Of a stretch of 64,000 nt of DNA, positions 49,817-58,956 are shown piece after piece. Source of the DNA: Streptomyces monomycini (lineage in GTDB: Bacteria; Actinomycetota; Actinomycetes; Streptomycetales; Streptomycetaceae); the NCBI RefSeq assembly GCF_022271435.1, contig NZ_JAFIQY010000029.1, positions 41,791-105,790 on the forward strand, read 5' to 3'. The position numbers were made by a program, and so were the translations under genes. The stretch's first letter is position 1; every line of letters begins with the position of its first letter. The notes beneath the pieces were generated by a model. It did no database searches, was not told the DNA's origin, and saw only the letters and a program-made list of their open reading frames with translations.

Positions 49817-52396
49817 ATGGCTACGACCACACCATCCGGTGTGCGGGGCGGCCACGCCAAGCACGGGGGCCACCCGGCTCCCGACGGGGCGCCCATGTCG
49901 CACCGTCAGATCATGGAGGCGATATCCGGGCTGCTGCTCGGCATGTTCGTCGCCATCCTGTCCTCGACGATCGTCTCCAACGCGCTGCCCGAGATCATCC
50001 ACGACCTCAAGGGCGGCCAGAGCGCCTACACCTGGGTCGTCACGGCGTCGCTGCTGGCGATGACCGCGACCACCCCGCTGTGGGGCAAGCTGTCCGACCT
50101 GTTCAGCAAGAAGCTGCTGGTCCAGGTCGCGCTGGTGATCTACGTGGCGGGCTCGGTGGTGGCCGGTCTGTCGCAGAACTCCGGCATGCTGATCGCCTGC
50201 CGTGTCGTCCAGGGCATCGGCGTGGGCGGTCTGTCCGCGCTGGCCCAGATCGTCATGGCCGCGATGATCTCCCCGCGCGAGCGCGGCCGTTACAGCGGCT
50301 ACATCGGCGCCACCTTCGCGGTCGCCACCGTCGGCGGACCGCTGCTCGGCGGCGTCATCACCGACACCAGCTGGATGGGCTGGCGCTGGTGCTTCTACGT
50401 CGGCGTGCCGTTCGCGATCATCGCTCTGATCGTCCTCCAGAAGACCCTGAAGCTCCCCGTGGTCAAGCGGGACGTCAAGGTCGACTGGGCGGGTGCCTTC
50501 TTCATCAGCGCGGCGGTCTCGCTGCTGCTGGTCTGGGTGACCCTGGCGGGCGACAAGTACGACTGGATCTCCGGCCAGACCTTCGCCATGGTCGGCGGCG
50601 CGATCGTGCTCGGCGCGATCTTCGTGTTCGTCGAGTCCCGGGCGAGCGAGCCGATCATCCCGCTGCGGCTGTTCCGCAACAAGACGATCACCCTGGCCTC
50701 GCTGGCCTCGCTGTTCGTCGGTATCGCGATGTTCTCCGGCACCGTCTTCTTCAGCCAGTACTTCCAGCTGGCGCGCGGTGAGTCGCCGACCATGTCCGGG
50801 ATCATGACGATCCCGATGATCGGTGGTCTGTTCATCTCCTCGACCGTCTCCGGTCAGATCATCACCAAGACCGGTCGCTGGAAGGCCTGGCTGGTCTCCG
50901 GTGGCGTGCTGGTGACCGCGGGCCTCGGCCTGCTGGGCACCATCCGGTACGACACCGAGTACTGGCACATCGCGATCTTCATGGCGCTGATGGGCCTCGG
51001 CATCGGCATGATGATGCAGAACCTGGTCCTGTGCACGCAGAACCAGGTCGCCCCGAAGGACCTCGGCTCCGCCTCCTCCGTCGTGACCTTCTTCCGTTCC
51101 CTCGGTGGTGCGGTCGGCGTCTCGGCGCTCGGTGCGGTGCTCGCCAACCGCGTCACGCACTACGTGAAGGACGGCGTCCAGGAGCTCGGCCCGCAGGCCG
51201 CGGCGAAGTTCGCCCAGGGCGGCGGCGGTGGCGGCGGCGGCATCCCGGACCTGGACGCCCTTCCGGCCCCGTTCCGGACGATCATGGAGAGCGCCTACGG
51301 GCACGGCGTCGGCGACGTCTTCCTGTACGCGGCTCCGTGCGCGCTGCTCGCCTTCCTGCTGACGCTGTTCATCAAGGAGGTCGCGCTGAAGACCCAGGGC
51401 GGTCTGGCGCAGTCCGGCGAGTCCGAGGCGGCACCGGCCGGTGCCCCCGCCGCTGCCGGTGCGGCCGCCGCCGCGGCGCCGCAGCCGGAGCCCGCCCTCG
51501 TGGGCGCCGGTGCCCCGGTGGCCCAGGACGACGGCCAGGCACCCTCCTGGGCGCAGCAGCCGTCCGCGACGGCCACCACCCAGCCGCTGGCGGCGTACGC
51601 CTCGGCGGGCGGCGGTGACGAGGTCCCGGCCGGTCCGGCGATCCACGGCTCGGTCCGCAACGCGGAGGGCCACCCGGTCACCAACTCCGCGGTCACGCTG
51701 ATCTCGCTCAGCGGCAGCCAGCTGGGCCGCTCGGTGGTCCAGGCCAACGGCTCGTACGTGCTGAACGCCCCCGGCGCCGGTTCGTACGTGCTGATCGCGG
51801 CGGCCGACGGCCACCAGCCGCAGGCGTCCACGGTCGTCGTCGGCGAGCAGGCCCTGGCCTACGACATCCTGCTCAGCGGCACCAGCGGCCTCGGCGGCCA
51901 GGTCCGCAGCGCGGTCACCGGCGAGCCGGTGACGGACGCGATGGTCGTGGTCACCGACGTACGCGGCGAGGTGCTGGCCACCGGCAAGACCGCGCCGGAG
52001 GGGTACTTCTCCTTCGACGAGCTGGCTCCCGGCACGTACACCATCGCCGTCAACGCGGCCGACTTCCGGCCGACGGCGCTGCCGGTCGAGGTCGGCGGGC
52101 AGGGCACCACCCGGATGGAGATCGAGCTGCTGTCCGGCGCCCGGGTGCAGGGCGTCGTACGGGCCGGAGCCGACCGGCGTCCGCTGCCGGACGCGCGGGT
52201 CACGCTCGTGGACGCGGCGGGCAACGTCGTGGCCACCTCCACCACCGGTGAGGACGGCGCGTACGCCTTCACCGACCTGGACGCGGGCGACTACACGGTC
52301 ATCGCGAGCGGCTACCCGCCGGTCGCCAACGGCCTGACGGTCGACGCGCGCGGGGTCGACGGCTACGACGTCGAGCTCGCCCACCCCGGCGAGTGA
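49817..52396 (+). CDS. DHA2-family MFS exporter fused to carboxypeptidase-regulatory-like modules
   Basis: The 859-aa protein has 14 membrane helices (residues about 35-540) with drug:H+ antiporter motifs (LWGKLSDLFSKK, GRYSGYIGATFAVATVGGPL). A Pro/Ala linker leads to three beta-sandwich repeats of about 80 residues, each like CarboxypepD_reg/CnaB: IHGSVRNAEGHPVTNSAVTL, LGGQVRSAVTGEPVTDAMVV and VQGVVRAGADRRPLPDARVT, each ending GSY/GYF/GAYAF plus AGSYVL-like strands. With 14 helices the repeats should be cytoplasmic. ATG 49817 follows AAAAGGA; an ATG at 49802 overlaps the MarR stop. Confidence 0.92.
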   Translation: MATTTPSGVRGGHAKHGGHPAPDGAPMSHRQIMEAISGLLLGMFVAILSSTIVSNALPEIIHDLKGGQSAYTWVVTASLLAMTATTPLWGKLSDLFSKKLLVQVALVIYVAGSVVAGLSQNSGMLIACRVVQGIGVGGLSALAQIVMAAMISPRERGRYSGYIGATFAVATVGGPLLGGVITDTSWMGWRWCFYVGVPFAIIALIVLQKTLKLPVVKRDVKVDWAGAFFISAAVSLLLVWVTLAGDKYDWISGQTFAMVGGAIVLGAIFVFVESRASEPIIPLRLFRNKTITLASLASLFVGIAMFSGTVFFSQYFQLARGESPTMSGIMTIPMIGGLFISSTVSGQIITKTGRWKAWLVSGGVLVTAGLGLLGTIRYDTEYWHIAIFMALMGLGIGMMMQNLVLCTQNQVAPKDLGSASSVVTFFRSLGGAVGVSALGAVLANRVTHYVKDGVQELGPQAAAKFAQGGGGGGGGIPDLDALPAPFRTIMESAYGHGVGDVFLYAAPCALLAFLLTLFIKEVALKTQGGLAQSGESEAAPAGAPAAAGAAAAAAPQPEPALVGAGAPVAQDDGQAPSWAQQPSATATTQPLAAYASAGGGDEVPAGPAIHGSVRNAEGHPVTNSAVTLISLSGSQLGRSVVQANGSYVLNAPGAGSYVLIAAADGHQPQASTVVVGEQALAYDILLSGTSGLGGQVRSAVTGEPVTDAMVVVTDVRGEVLATGKTAPEGYFSFDELAPGTYTIAVNAADFRPTALPVEVGGQGTTRMEIELLSGARVQGVVRAGADRRPLPDARVTLVDAAGNVVATSTTGEDGAYAFTDLDAGDYTVIASGYPPVANGLTVDARGVDGYDVELAHPGE

Positions 52397-52607
52397 TTCC
52401 GGGCCCGGGGGCCGGCCGTACGGCGGCGGGCCCCCGGGAGCCCCGGTTCACCCCGGGGCGCACGAACCCCGGCCCGCTGTCCTTTTGAGCGGAGAGGCAG
52501 CACGGGCCGGACCCCAGGGCTCCGGCGGCGGTACGCGCACAGGCAGGGGACGGCCTGCGTGCCGCCGCCCGGAGCCCGACATGTGAGAGGCAAGAACGGG
52601 AGTGGGA

Positions 52608-53465
52608 ATGACTTCGACGGGCGCGGCAGCGGGAGCGGCCAACGGCGCGGGCGTACGCGCACAGGTCCGTACACGGGACGGCTGGGCGGTGCAGCACGCG
52701 GTGCTGACCGTCACCGACATGACCGGCACCCAGGTGCTGCGCGCGGCGGCCGACCAGGACGGTGCGGTACGGGACGCACAGCCGCTGGCCCCCGGCCCGT
52801 ACACGGTGATCGTGACGGCCGTCGGCTACGCGCCGGTCGCCTCCAGCGCGATCGTGACGGCGAGCGGCCGGATGGACGTCGGCAACGTGACGCTGGCGCG
52901 CCAGGGCGGGGCGGAGCTGCCGCCGCCCGGCGCCTGGACCATCGACCCGATGCACTCGACGGTCGCGGCGACCGCCCAGCACCTGGGCATCACCAGTGTG
53001 CACGGCCGCTTCCTGGACTTCGCGGGCCGCATCGAGATCGCCGAGGACCTGCACACGTCGTCGGTCCGGGCGGTCATCAAGACGGCGTCGATCGACACCG
53101 GCAACGGGATGCGCGACGGGCACCTGCGGACCGGGGACTTCCTCGACGTCGAGCAGTACCCCGAGATGACCTACGTCAGCACCGGCCTGGAGCCGGCCGG
53201 CCCGGACCGCTGGACCGTGCACGGCGACCTGTCGCTGCGCGGCGTGGTGCGCCCGGTGGACCTGGACCTGAGCTACCTCGGTACCGGACCCGACCCGTGG
53301 GGCGGCGTGCGGGCGGCCTTCAACGCCACCGCCGAGCTGCGCCGCGAGGACTTCAAGATGAACTACAACCAGGTCGTCGCCGCCGGTATCGCGGCGATCG
53401 GCACGACCCTCCGGGTCGAGCTGGACATCCAGGCCGTACAGGGCGAGACCCTGCCCGCGGCCTGA
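52608..53465 (+). CDS. YceI-family protein with an N-terminal carboxypeptidase-regulatory-like module
   Basis: The 285-aa protein has two parts. Residues about 15-95 form a beta-sandwich module (VRAQVRTRDGWAVQHAVLTV, GPYTVIVTAVGYAP) of the same type as the three at the end of the upstream exporter. Residues 105-285 are a YceI lipocalin-like domain (WTIDPMHSTVAATAQHLGIT, VHGRFLDFAGRIEI, GHLRTGDFLDVEQYPEMTY). YceI proteins bind polyisoprenoids or other lipids. No signal peptide, so cytoplasmic. It lies 211 nt behind the exporter. Confidence 0.9.
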   Translation: MTSTGAAAGAANGAGVRAQVRTRDGWAVQHAVLTVTDMTGTQVLRAAADQDGAVRDAQPLAPGPYTVIVTAVGYAPVASSAIVTASGRMDVGNVTLARQGGAELPPPGAWTIDPMHSTVAATAQHLGITSVHGRFLDFAGRIEIAEDLHTSSVRAVIKTASIDTGNGMRDGHLRTGDFLDVEQYPEMTYVSTGLEPAGPDRWTVHGDLSLRGVVRPVDLDLSYLGTGPDPWGGVRAAFNATAELRREDFKMNYNQVVAAGIAAIGTTLRVELDIQAVQGETLPAA

Positions 53466-53505
53466 CGACCCGCGGCCCCACCCCCCGACCGACCGGGGCC
53501 GCACG

Positions 53506-53550
53506 CGACGGTGCCCCGCCCTTTGCATCGCAAGGGGCGGGGCACCGTCG
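53506..53550. terminator. 21-bp bidirectional terminator
   Basis: Arms 53506-53526 and 53530-53550 pair over 21 bp with one G-T wobble around a 3-nt loop, between the convergent YceI and chaplin genes. Confidence 0.85.
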
Positions 53551-53564
53551 TGCAGGGGGTTCCG

Positions 53565-53801
53565 TCAGTTGGTCTTGCACTTGTTGCCCGTGGCGGGGTT
53601 GAGCAGTCCGATGACGTCGATGGTGTTGCCGCACAGGTTCAGTCCGAGGTCGATCGGTACCTGGATGGCGTTGCCCGACAGGATGCCGGGCGAGTTGGCG
53701 ACCTTGGCCCCCGCACCTGCGTCGGCGACGGCGGTACCGACGCTGCCGAGGACGGCGGCGACGGTCAGGACACCCGCGCTGATGGCAGTACGAACGCGCA
53801 T
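53565..53801 (-). CDS. Short chaplin
   Basis: The 78-aa protein has a secretion signal (AISAGVLTVAAVLGSVGTAVA) and one chaplin domain: SPGILSGNAIQVPIDL, NLCGNTIDVIGLLNP, with the two conserved Cys (one near the end, GNKC). Short chaplins assemble into amyloid rodlets that make aerial hyphae and spores hydrophobic. There is no sorting signal. AAGGAGCTCC precedes the ATG. This gene is strong evidence that the organism is a Streptomyces or close relative. Confidence 0.93.
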   Translation of the reverse strand: MRVRTAISAGVLTVAAVLGSVGTAVADAGAGAKVANSPGILSGNAIQVPIDLGLNLCGNTIDVIGLLNPATGNKCKTN

Positions 53802-53986
53802 GTGGAGCTCCTTACGCTGCGCTGAGAAATGATCAGATAAGAGGTAGACACGGCGCGGTGGTCGAAAACCGCCGCGCCCGTCGATGCCCACGTTCGGCGG
53901 GCCCTCTTCATCCGTTCGGACGCGCGGGGAGCACGGGTCGGGGCGGGGGGTGGTAGGGGCGCCGCGGGGCGGCGCCACCGGTCCGG

Positions 53987-54925
53987 TTACGGGGTTGTGG
54001 CGGCCGGGTCCGTACCGGGGTCGGAGCCGGGGGTGCCCATGATGCCCGTGTCGGAGCCGGGGATGCCCGTGTCGCAGCCGGGGTTGTCGGCGTCGGAGCC
54101 GGGGTGACCCGTGTCGGAGCCGGGGCCGTCCGTACCGGAGCTCTCCGCCGCGGCCGCCGCCCGCTGCCGCTCCCGCATCGCCTCGATGCCCGCGATCTGG
54201 AGGTCGAGGGCGAAGGCGAAGTCGTCGTCCAGCATCTGCTCGATGGTCATCCCCTCACGGGCGTACGTGGCGTTGACGGACAGGTCCATCGTCTCGGCGA
54301 ACCGCGGACGGTCCCGCACCGCTTCCACGACCCGGTGGAAATACTCGTCCAGGGTGGTGCCCTCGGCCCGGCAGCGGGCCCGGTGCTGGCCCTGGATGCT
54401 GCAGAAGCCGTAGATGAACTGGAAGACCGCCGCCAGCGCGCCCGACGCCGACTTCTTCGCCAGGCCGCTGCGCGCCATCACCCGCAGCGTCGCGTTGGAG
54501 AACGCCACCGAGCGCGGTCCGAAGTTGAGGTACTCCCCCAAGAGCTTCGGCAGCCACGTGTGGGCGAGCAGCAGCTTGCGGTACTCGAAAGCGAGATGGC
54601 GCAGCTGGTCGCGCCAGTCGGCTCCCTCGTCGGACTCGTCGGGCAGGTGCAGCTCGCCCGCCACCGCGTCCATGGCCAGTTCCAGCAGGTCGTCCTTGGT
54701 GTCGACGTACCAGTAGACGGACATGGCCGTGACACCCAGTTCGGCGGCGAGACGGCGCATGGAGAACTTCGCCAGGCCCTCGGCGTCCAGCAGCCGGACC
54801 GTGGCCGCGACGATCTTGTCGAGGTCCAGTCCGGCCGGCTGGTCCGCCTTCCGTTTCACCGGGGGGCGCTCGGCCAGCCACACGCTCTTCGGCTGCTTCT
54901 CGGCGCGGCTCGAAGTCGCTGCCAT
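53987..54925 (-). CDS. TetR-family regulator with repetitive tail
   Basis: The 312-aa protein has an N-terminal HTH (IVAATVRLLDAEGLAKFSMR, LAAELGVTAMSVYWYVDTKD) and a TetR_C_1-type ligand domain up to about residue 250 (LLLAHTWLPKLLGEYLNFGP). The last 45 residues are Gly/Ser/Asp/Thr/Pro repeats (PGSDTG, PGCDTG, PGSDTG) encoded by an imperfect tandem repeat (nt about 54010-54125) and probably disordered. It lies directly downstream, in the same direction, of the DHA2 exporter and probably represses it. Confidence 0.92.
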   Translation of the reverse strand: MAATSSRAEKQPKSVWLAERPPVKRKADQPAGLDLDKIVAATVRLLDAEGLAKFSMRRLAAELGVTAMSVYWYVDTKDDLLELAMDAVAGELHLPDESDEGADWRDQLRHLAFEYRKLLLAHTWLPKLLGEYLNFGPRSVAFSNATLRVMARSGLAKKSASGALAAVFQFIYGFCSIQGQHRARCRAEGTTLDEYFHRVVEAVRDRPRFAETMDLSVNATYAREGMTIEQMLDDDFAFALDLQIAGIEAMRERQRAAAAAESSGTDGPGSDTGHPGSDADNPGCDTGIPGSDTGIMGTPGSDPGTDPAATTP

Positions 54926-54968
54926 CTCGCGCCCTCCCTCTCGTTCACGCGGTGGTACGGAGTCGATG

Positions 54969-56549
54969 CTATTCCGGCCGGGCGGCGGCCGGGCCCGGGC
55001 GTACGGGGTCGTCTTCCGGGGCGCTCGGCCCGGGTGCGGCCGGGCCGGGCGCGGGGACACCGCGCTCCGCGCGCCGCAGCAGGAACGCCGCGAGCAGCCC
55101 GCCGAGGAAGACGGCGGCCGCGCCCACCAGTTGGCTGGTGCCGATGCCGGAGGCGAACGCGTCGTGGACGGCCGCCCGGTCCGCGTCCGTACGGGCCATG
55201 GCCAGCGCGGCCGGCAGCGAACCGGCGCCCAGCGCGACCGCGGGCAGCAGCGCGGCGAAGCGGGAGTTGAGGACCGCGCCGAGGACGGCGACGCCGAGCC
55301 CCTGGCCGAACTCCATCAGCGTGCCGTTCACGCCCGCGCCCACCCCGGCCTTCTCGACCGGGATCGACGACATGATGGCGTTGGCCATGGTGGGCATCGC
55401 GAACGCCACACCGACGCCCATCAGCAGCAGGCCGAGCAGCATGCCGCCGTAACTGTCGCTGCCGAGGGTCGCGATGGCGGCCAGACCGCCGGCGAGCAGG
55501 CTCATGCCGACCACGATCATGCCGGGGGTGCCCAGCTTGGGCAGCAGCTTGACGCCCAGGCCGGTGAAGTTCAGCGCGACGACCATCAGGGCCAGCGGCG
55601 CCATCCGCAGCCCGGCCTCCAGCGGCCCGTAGCCGAGGACGAGTTGCAGGTGCTGGGTGAGCAGGAACATCGACCCGCCCAGGCCGAACGCCACCAGGAT
55701 GCCGCCGGACACCGCGCCGATGAACCGGCTGTTGCGGAAGAAGTGCATGTCCAGCATCGGGTTCGGGATGCGCAGCTCCCAGAGCGCGAAGACGGCGAGG
55801 CCCACGACGCCGACCGCGGCGGAGATCAGCACCCGGCCGGAGAGCCAGCCGCTCCCGGGCCCGGAGATGATCGCGAAGACCACGCCCACCATGCCGACCA
55901 TGGACAGCAGAGCGCCGACCAGGTCGGGGCGCTCCCCGTTGGAGCTCTTCGACTCGGGGACGAGCCGCAGCACGGCGACGAAACCGATCAGCGCGACCGG
56001 GATGTTGATCAGGAACAGCGAGCCCCACCAGTAGTGGGCCAGCAGCGTGCCTCCGATCAGCGGCCCGGCGGCGAACCCGAGCGAGTTCACCGAGCTCCAG
56101 ATGCCGATGGCCTTCGGGCGCTCGGCGTCGTCGAATATCTGCATGACGACGGCGAGCGTGGTCGTCATCAGCAGCGCGCCGCCGACACCCATCGCGGCAC
56201 GGGCCGCGATCAGTTGTCCGGGCGACTGGGCGAGGGAGGCGGCGAGCGAGGCGACGCCGAACAGCACCAGGCCGAGGGCGAGCATCTTCTTGCGGCCGTA
56301 CCGGTCGGCGGCGTTGCCGGCGGTGAGCAGCAGGCCGGACTGGACCAGGGAGTACGCGTTGAGCATCCACTGGACGTCGGCGGTGGTCGCGCCCATCTCC
56401 TCGGTGAGCGAGGGGACCGCGACGTTCAGGACGGTGTTGTCGAGCAGGACGGTCAGCTGCGCGAGGCAGATGACGGCGAGGATGAGCCAGCGGGTGGGAT
56501 TGCGGGCCGGACTCAAGGGTGGGGTGGCTCCGGAGGCCACGGAGGACAT
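54969..56549 (-). CDS. DHA2-family (EmrB/QacA) drug exporter
   Basis: The 526-aa protein has 14 membrane helices with the family motifs: LLDNTVLNVAVPSL in helix 1, AADRYGRKKMLALGLVLFG (motif A) and NSLGFAAGPLIGGTL (motif C, antiporter). It is a proton-driven multidrug or product exporter. Transcribed with the TetR gene 43 nt downstream. A perfect 13-bp inverted repeat lies immediately before its ATG. Confidence 0.93.
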   Translation of the reverse strand: MSSVASGATPPLSPARNPTRWLILAVICLAQLTVLLDNTVLNVAVPSLTEEMGATTADVQWMLNAYSLVQSGLLLTAGNAADRYGRKKMLALGLVLFGVASLAASLAQSPGQLIAARAAMGVGGALLMTTTLAVVMQIFDDAERPKAIGIWSSVNSLGFAAGPLIGGTLLAHYWWGSLFLINIPVALIGFVAVLRLVPESKSSNGERPDLVGALLSMVGMVGVVFAIISGPGSGWLSGRVLISAAVGVVGLAVFALWELRIPNPMLDMHFFRNSRFIGAVSGGILVAFGLGGSMFLLTQHLQLVLGYGPLEAGLRMAPLALMVVALNFTGLGVKLLPKLGTPGMIVVGMSLLAGGLAAIATLGSDSYGGMLLGLLLMGVGVAFAMPTMANAIMSSIPVEKAGVGAGVNGTLMEFGQGLGVAVLGAVLNSRFAALLPAVALGAGSLPAALAMARTDADRAAVHDAFASGIGTSQLVGAAAVFLGGLLAAFLLRRAERGVPAPGPAAPGPSAPEDDPVRPGPAAARPE

Positions 56550-56553
56550 ACAG

Positions 56554-56610
56554 GCTCCCTGTACGGAGTGATCGAGCGGATCAGCGGGACATCTACACCG
56601 TACAGGGAGC
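56554..56610. promoter_or_regulatory. TetR operator before the DHA2 exporter
   Basis: GCTCCCTGTACGG (56554-56566) and CCGTACAGGGAGC (56598-56610) are perfect inverted repeats with 31 bp between; CCGTACA recurs at 56629-56635. It directly precedes the exporter start, fitting repression by the downstream TetR protein. Confidence 0.7.
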
Positions 56611-56664
56611 GCTATACGCCGTACATCTCTTTATCGGCGGAGCGACTGGGCGTCCTTGACTACA

Positions 56665-58956
56665 TCACGAGACGGGTTTCGTCAGGTCGTACAGCGTCGT
56701 ACCTCCGACGGTCACCTTCTTGAAGTTCTTCTCGACCCAGCTCGTGATGTCGGACGAGGTGGACTTCTGGGCACCGTTCGGGCCGAAGAAGCCGCCGCCC
56801 GCGCCGCCGCCGACGAAGTAGTGGATCTTGCCCTGGCGTACGTACTCCTTGAACTGTGCGAGCGTGGGTGAGGGGTCGCTGCCGTTGAAGCCGCCGATGG
56901 GCATGACCGGCAGCCGGGTGGCGAGCTGGTAGCTGGCGGCGTTCTGGGAACCGATGGCGGCGGCGGCCCAGGTGTAGTCGGCGGCGTTCTCCTGGAGGGC
57001 GGCCTTGGCTTTGGGGCTGACCTGCTGGCCGTTGAGGAGTCCGCCGAGGGTGTTGTGGGGGCCGCCGTTGGGGGTGGCGGGGCGGTTGGGGCCTCCCGGG
57101 CCGGCGGGCCGGCCCTGGCTCTGACCCTGGCCCCCCTGGCTTCCCTTGCCTCCCTGGCCTCCCTGGCCTCCCTGGCTCCCCTGGCCTCCCTGGCCTCCCT
57201 GACTTCCCTTGCCTCCCTTGCCGTCCGGCCCGGGCCCGCCGACGATGATCATCCCGCCGTGCCGGCCCCCGGCGCCCTCGACCTTCGGGCCCGCGGTCAC
57301 GATCGACCCGGTGTGCGGGGTGCCGACCGTGTTCGCCGCGTACGCCACCGGCCCGCCCAGCCCGGCGGCGACGCCCAGCCCGGCGGCCACCACGGCCAGC
57401 CGCCGGCCCATCCGTACGGACAGCAGCAGCCCCAGCGCCGCCACCGCGCCGACCGCCACCACCGACCAGCGCAGCCACGGCAGCCACTGCGGCGAGCGGT
57501 CCAGCAGGACGTACGCCCAGGCCGCCGTCACCGCGACCGTGCCCGCCAGCACCAGCACGGCGGCGGTGCGGTCCCGCCGCCGCCACAGCAGCGTCGCGCC
57601 CATGGCGACCAGTGCCGCGATGTACGGCGCCAACGCGATGTTGTAGTACTGGTGGAAGATCCCGGACATGAAGCTGAACGTCGCGAACGTGATCAGCAGC
57701 GCGCCGCCCCACACCAGGAACGCCGCGCGCGCGGCATCGGTCCGCCCGGCCCGCCGCAGTATCACCAGCCCCGCGACCAGCAGGACCGCGGCGGCGGGCA
57801 GCAGCCAGGCGATCTGGCCGCCCATGTCGGAGGCGAAGAGCCGGGTGAAGCCGGTGTCGCCCCAGCTTGCCCCGCCGCCTCCGCCGCCGCCTGGGCGGCC
57901 GCCGCCGACACTGCCCGCCTCGTTGCCGTTCAGGCGCCCGAGCCCGTTGTAGCCGAAGGTCAGCTCCAGGAAACTGTTGCTCTGCGAGCCGCCGATGTAC
58001 GGACGTGAGCCCGCCGGCCACAGCTCGACGATCGCGACCCACCAGCCGCCGGAGACGACCATCGCCAGCCCGCCGAGGAGGAGTTGACCGAACCGGCGGC
58101 GGAGGCGCGTGGGCGCGCACACCACGTACACGAGCGCCAGCGGCGGCAGGATCAGCCACGCCTGAAGTGTTTTGGTCAGGAAGGCGAAGCCGAAGCAGAC
58201 GCCCGCCAGCAGCAGCCACTTCGTACGGGCGTCCTCTAGCGCGCGCAGCACGCAGTACACGGCGCAGACCATCAGCAGGCACAGCAGCGCGTCGGGATTG
58301 TTGAAGCGGAACATCAGCGCGGCGACCGGCGTCAGGGCCAGCAGCGCCCCCGCGAACAGCCCGGCGCCCACCCCGAAGCGGCGCCGTACGGCCGCGTACA
58401 GCACGCCGACCGTGGCGACGCCCATCAGCGCCTCCGGCACCAGGACGGACCACGAGCTGAGCCCGAAGAGCCGTACGGACAGGGCCATCGGCCACAGGGC
58501 GGCCGGGGGCTTGTCGACGGTGATGGAGTTGGCGGCGTCGGAGGACCCGAAGAAGAGCGCCTTCCAGCTCGCGGAACCGGCCTGGGCGGCCGCCGAGTAG
58601 AACTGGTTCGCGTAACCGGACGCGCCGAGGTCCCAGAGGAAGAGCGCGGCGGATGCCAGGAGCAGCGCGGCGAGGGCGGGGCGGGCCCAGCGGGGGGAGG
58701 CGGGGGGCGGGGCGGCCTCTTGGGCGGCCTCCTGAACGGCCTCCTGGGTGGCCCCCTGGGTGACCTCCTGGGGGGATTCGGACGGCTCGGGCGCCTCGGA
58801 CGGCTCGGATGGCTCAGGCGGCTCGGCCCGCTCAGGTGACTCGGCCTGCTCAGGCGGCTCGCCTTCCTGGGCGTGGGGACCGGGCGGCTCGGCTTCCTGG
58901 GCGTGGGGGCCGGGCGGATCGGCCGGTTCCGTGAGGCGGGGGTGGTGCGTGGTCAT
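56665..58956 (-). CDS. ArnT-like family 39 glycosyltransferase
   Basis: The 763-aa membrane protein has about 12 helices, with an N-terminal extension of repeated Glu/Pro/Ser (EPPEPSEPSEAPEPSESPQE) and the GT39 loop ending VDKPPAALWPMALSVRLFGL. It would move a sugar from a polyprenyl phosphate to a lipid or protein outside the membrane. A long Gly/Gln/Lys repeat (GGQGGQGSQGGQ-type, nt about 57120-57225) links the membrane part to a C-terminal soluble domain (YTWAAAAIGSQNAASYQLAT). It overlaps the GT2 gene (ATGA). Confidence 0.9.
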   Translation of the reverse strand: MTTHHPRLTEPADPPGPHAQEAEPPGPHAQEGEPPEQAESPERAEPPEPSEPSEAPEPSESPQEVTQGATQEAVQEAAQEAAPPPASPRWARPALAALLLASAALFLWDLGASGYANQFYSAAAQAGSASWKALFFGSSDAANSITVDKPPAALWPMALSVRLFGLSSWSVLVPEALMGVATVGVLYAAVRRRFGVGAGLFAGALLALTPVAALMFRFNNPDALLCLLMVCAVYCVLRALEDARTKWLLLAGVCFGFAFLTKTLQAWLILPPLALVYVVCAPTRLRRRFGQLLLGGLAMVVSGGWWVAIVELWPAGSRPYIGGSQSNSFLELTFGYNGLGRLNGNEAGSVGGGRPGGGGGGGASWGDTGFTRLFASDMGGQIAWLLPAAAVLLVAGLVILRRAGRTDAARAAFLVWGGALLITFATFSFMSGIFHQYYNIALAPYIAALVAMGATLLWRRRDRTAAVLVLAGTVAVTAAWAYVLLDRSPQWLPWLRWSVVAVGAVAALGLLLSVRMGRRLAVVAAGLGVAAGLGGPVAYAANTVGTPHTGSIVTAGPKVEGAGGRHGGMIIVGGPGPDGKGGKGSQGGQGGQGSQGGQGGQGGKGSQGGQGQSQGRPAGPGGPNRPATPNGGPHNTLGGLLNGQQVSPKAKAALQENAADYTWAAAAIGSQNAASYQLATRLPVMPIGGFNGSDPSPTLAQFKEYVRQGKIHYFVGGGAGGGFFGPNGAQKSTSSDITSWVEKNFKKVTVGGTTLYDLTKPVS

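Noticed and set aside
49772..52384. 870-codon open frame on the minus strand opposite the DHA2 exporter
   Set aside because: It is the mirror of a well-supported exporter gene; the translation is Asp/Arg/Gln-rich low complexity with no motifs, a usual effect of GC-rich codon bias.
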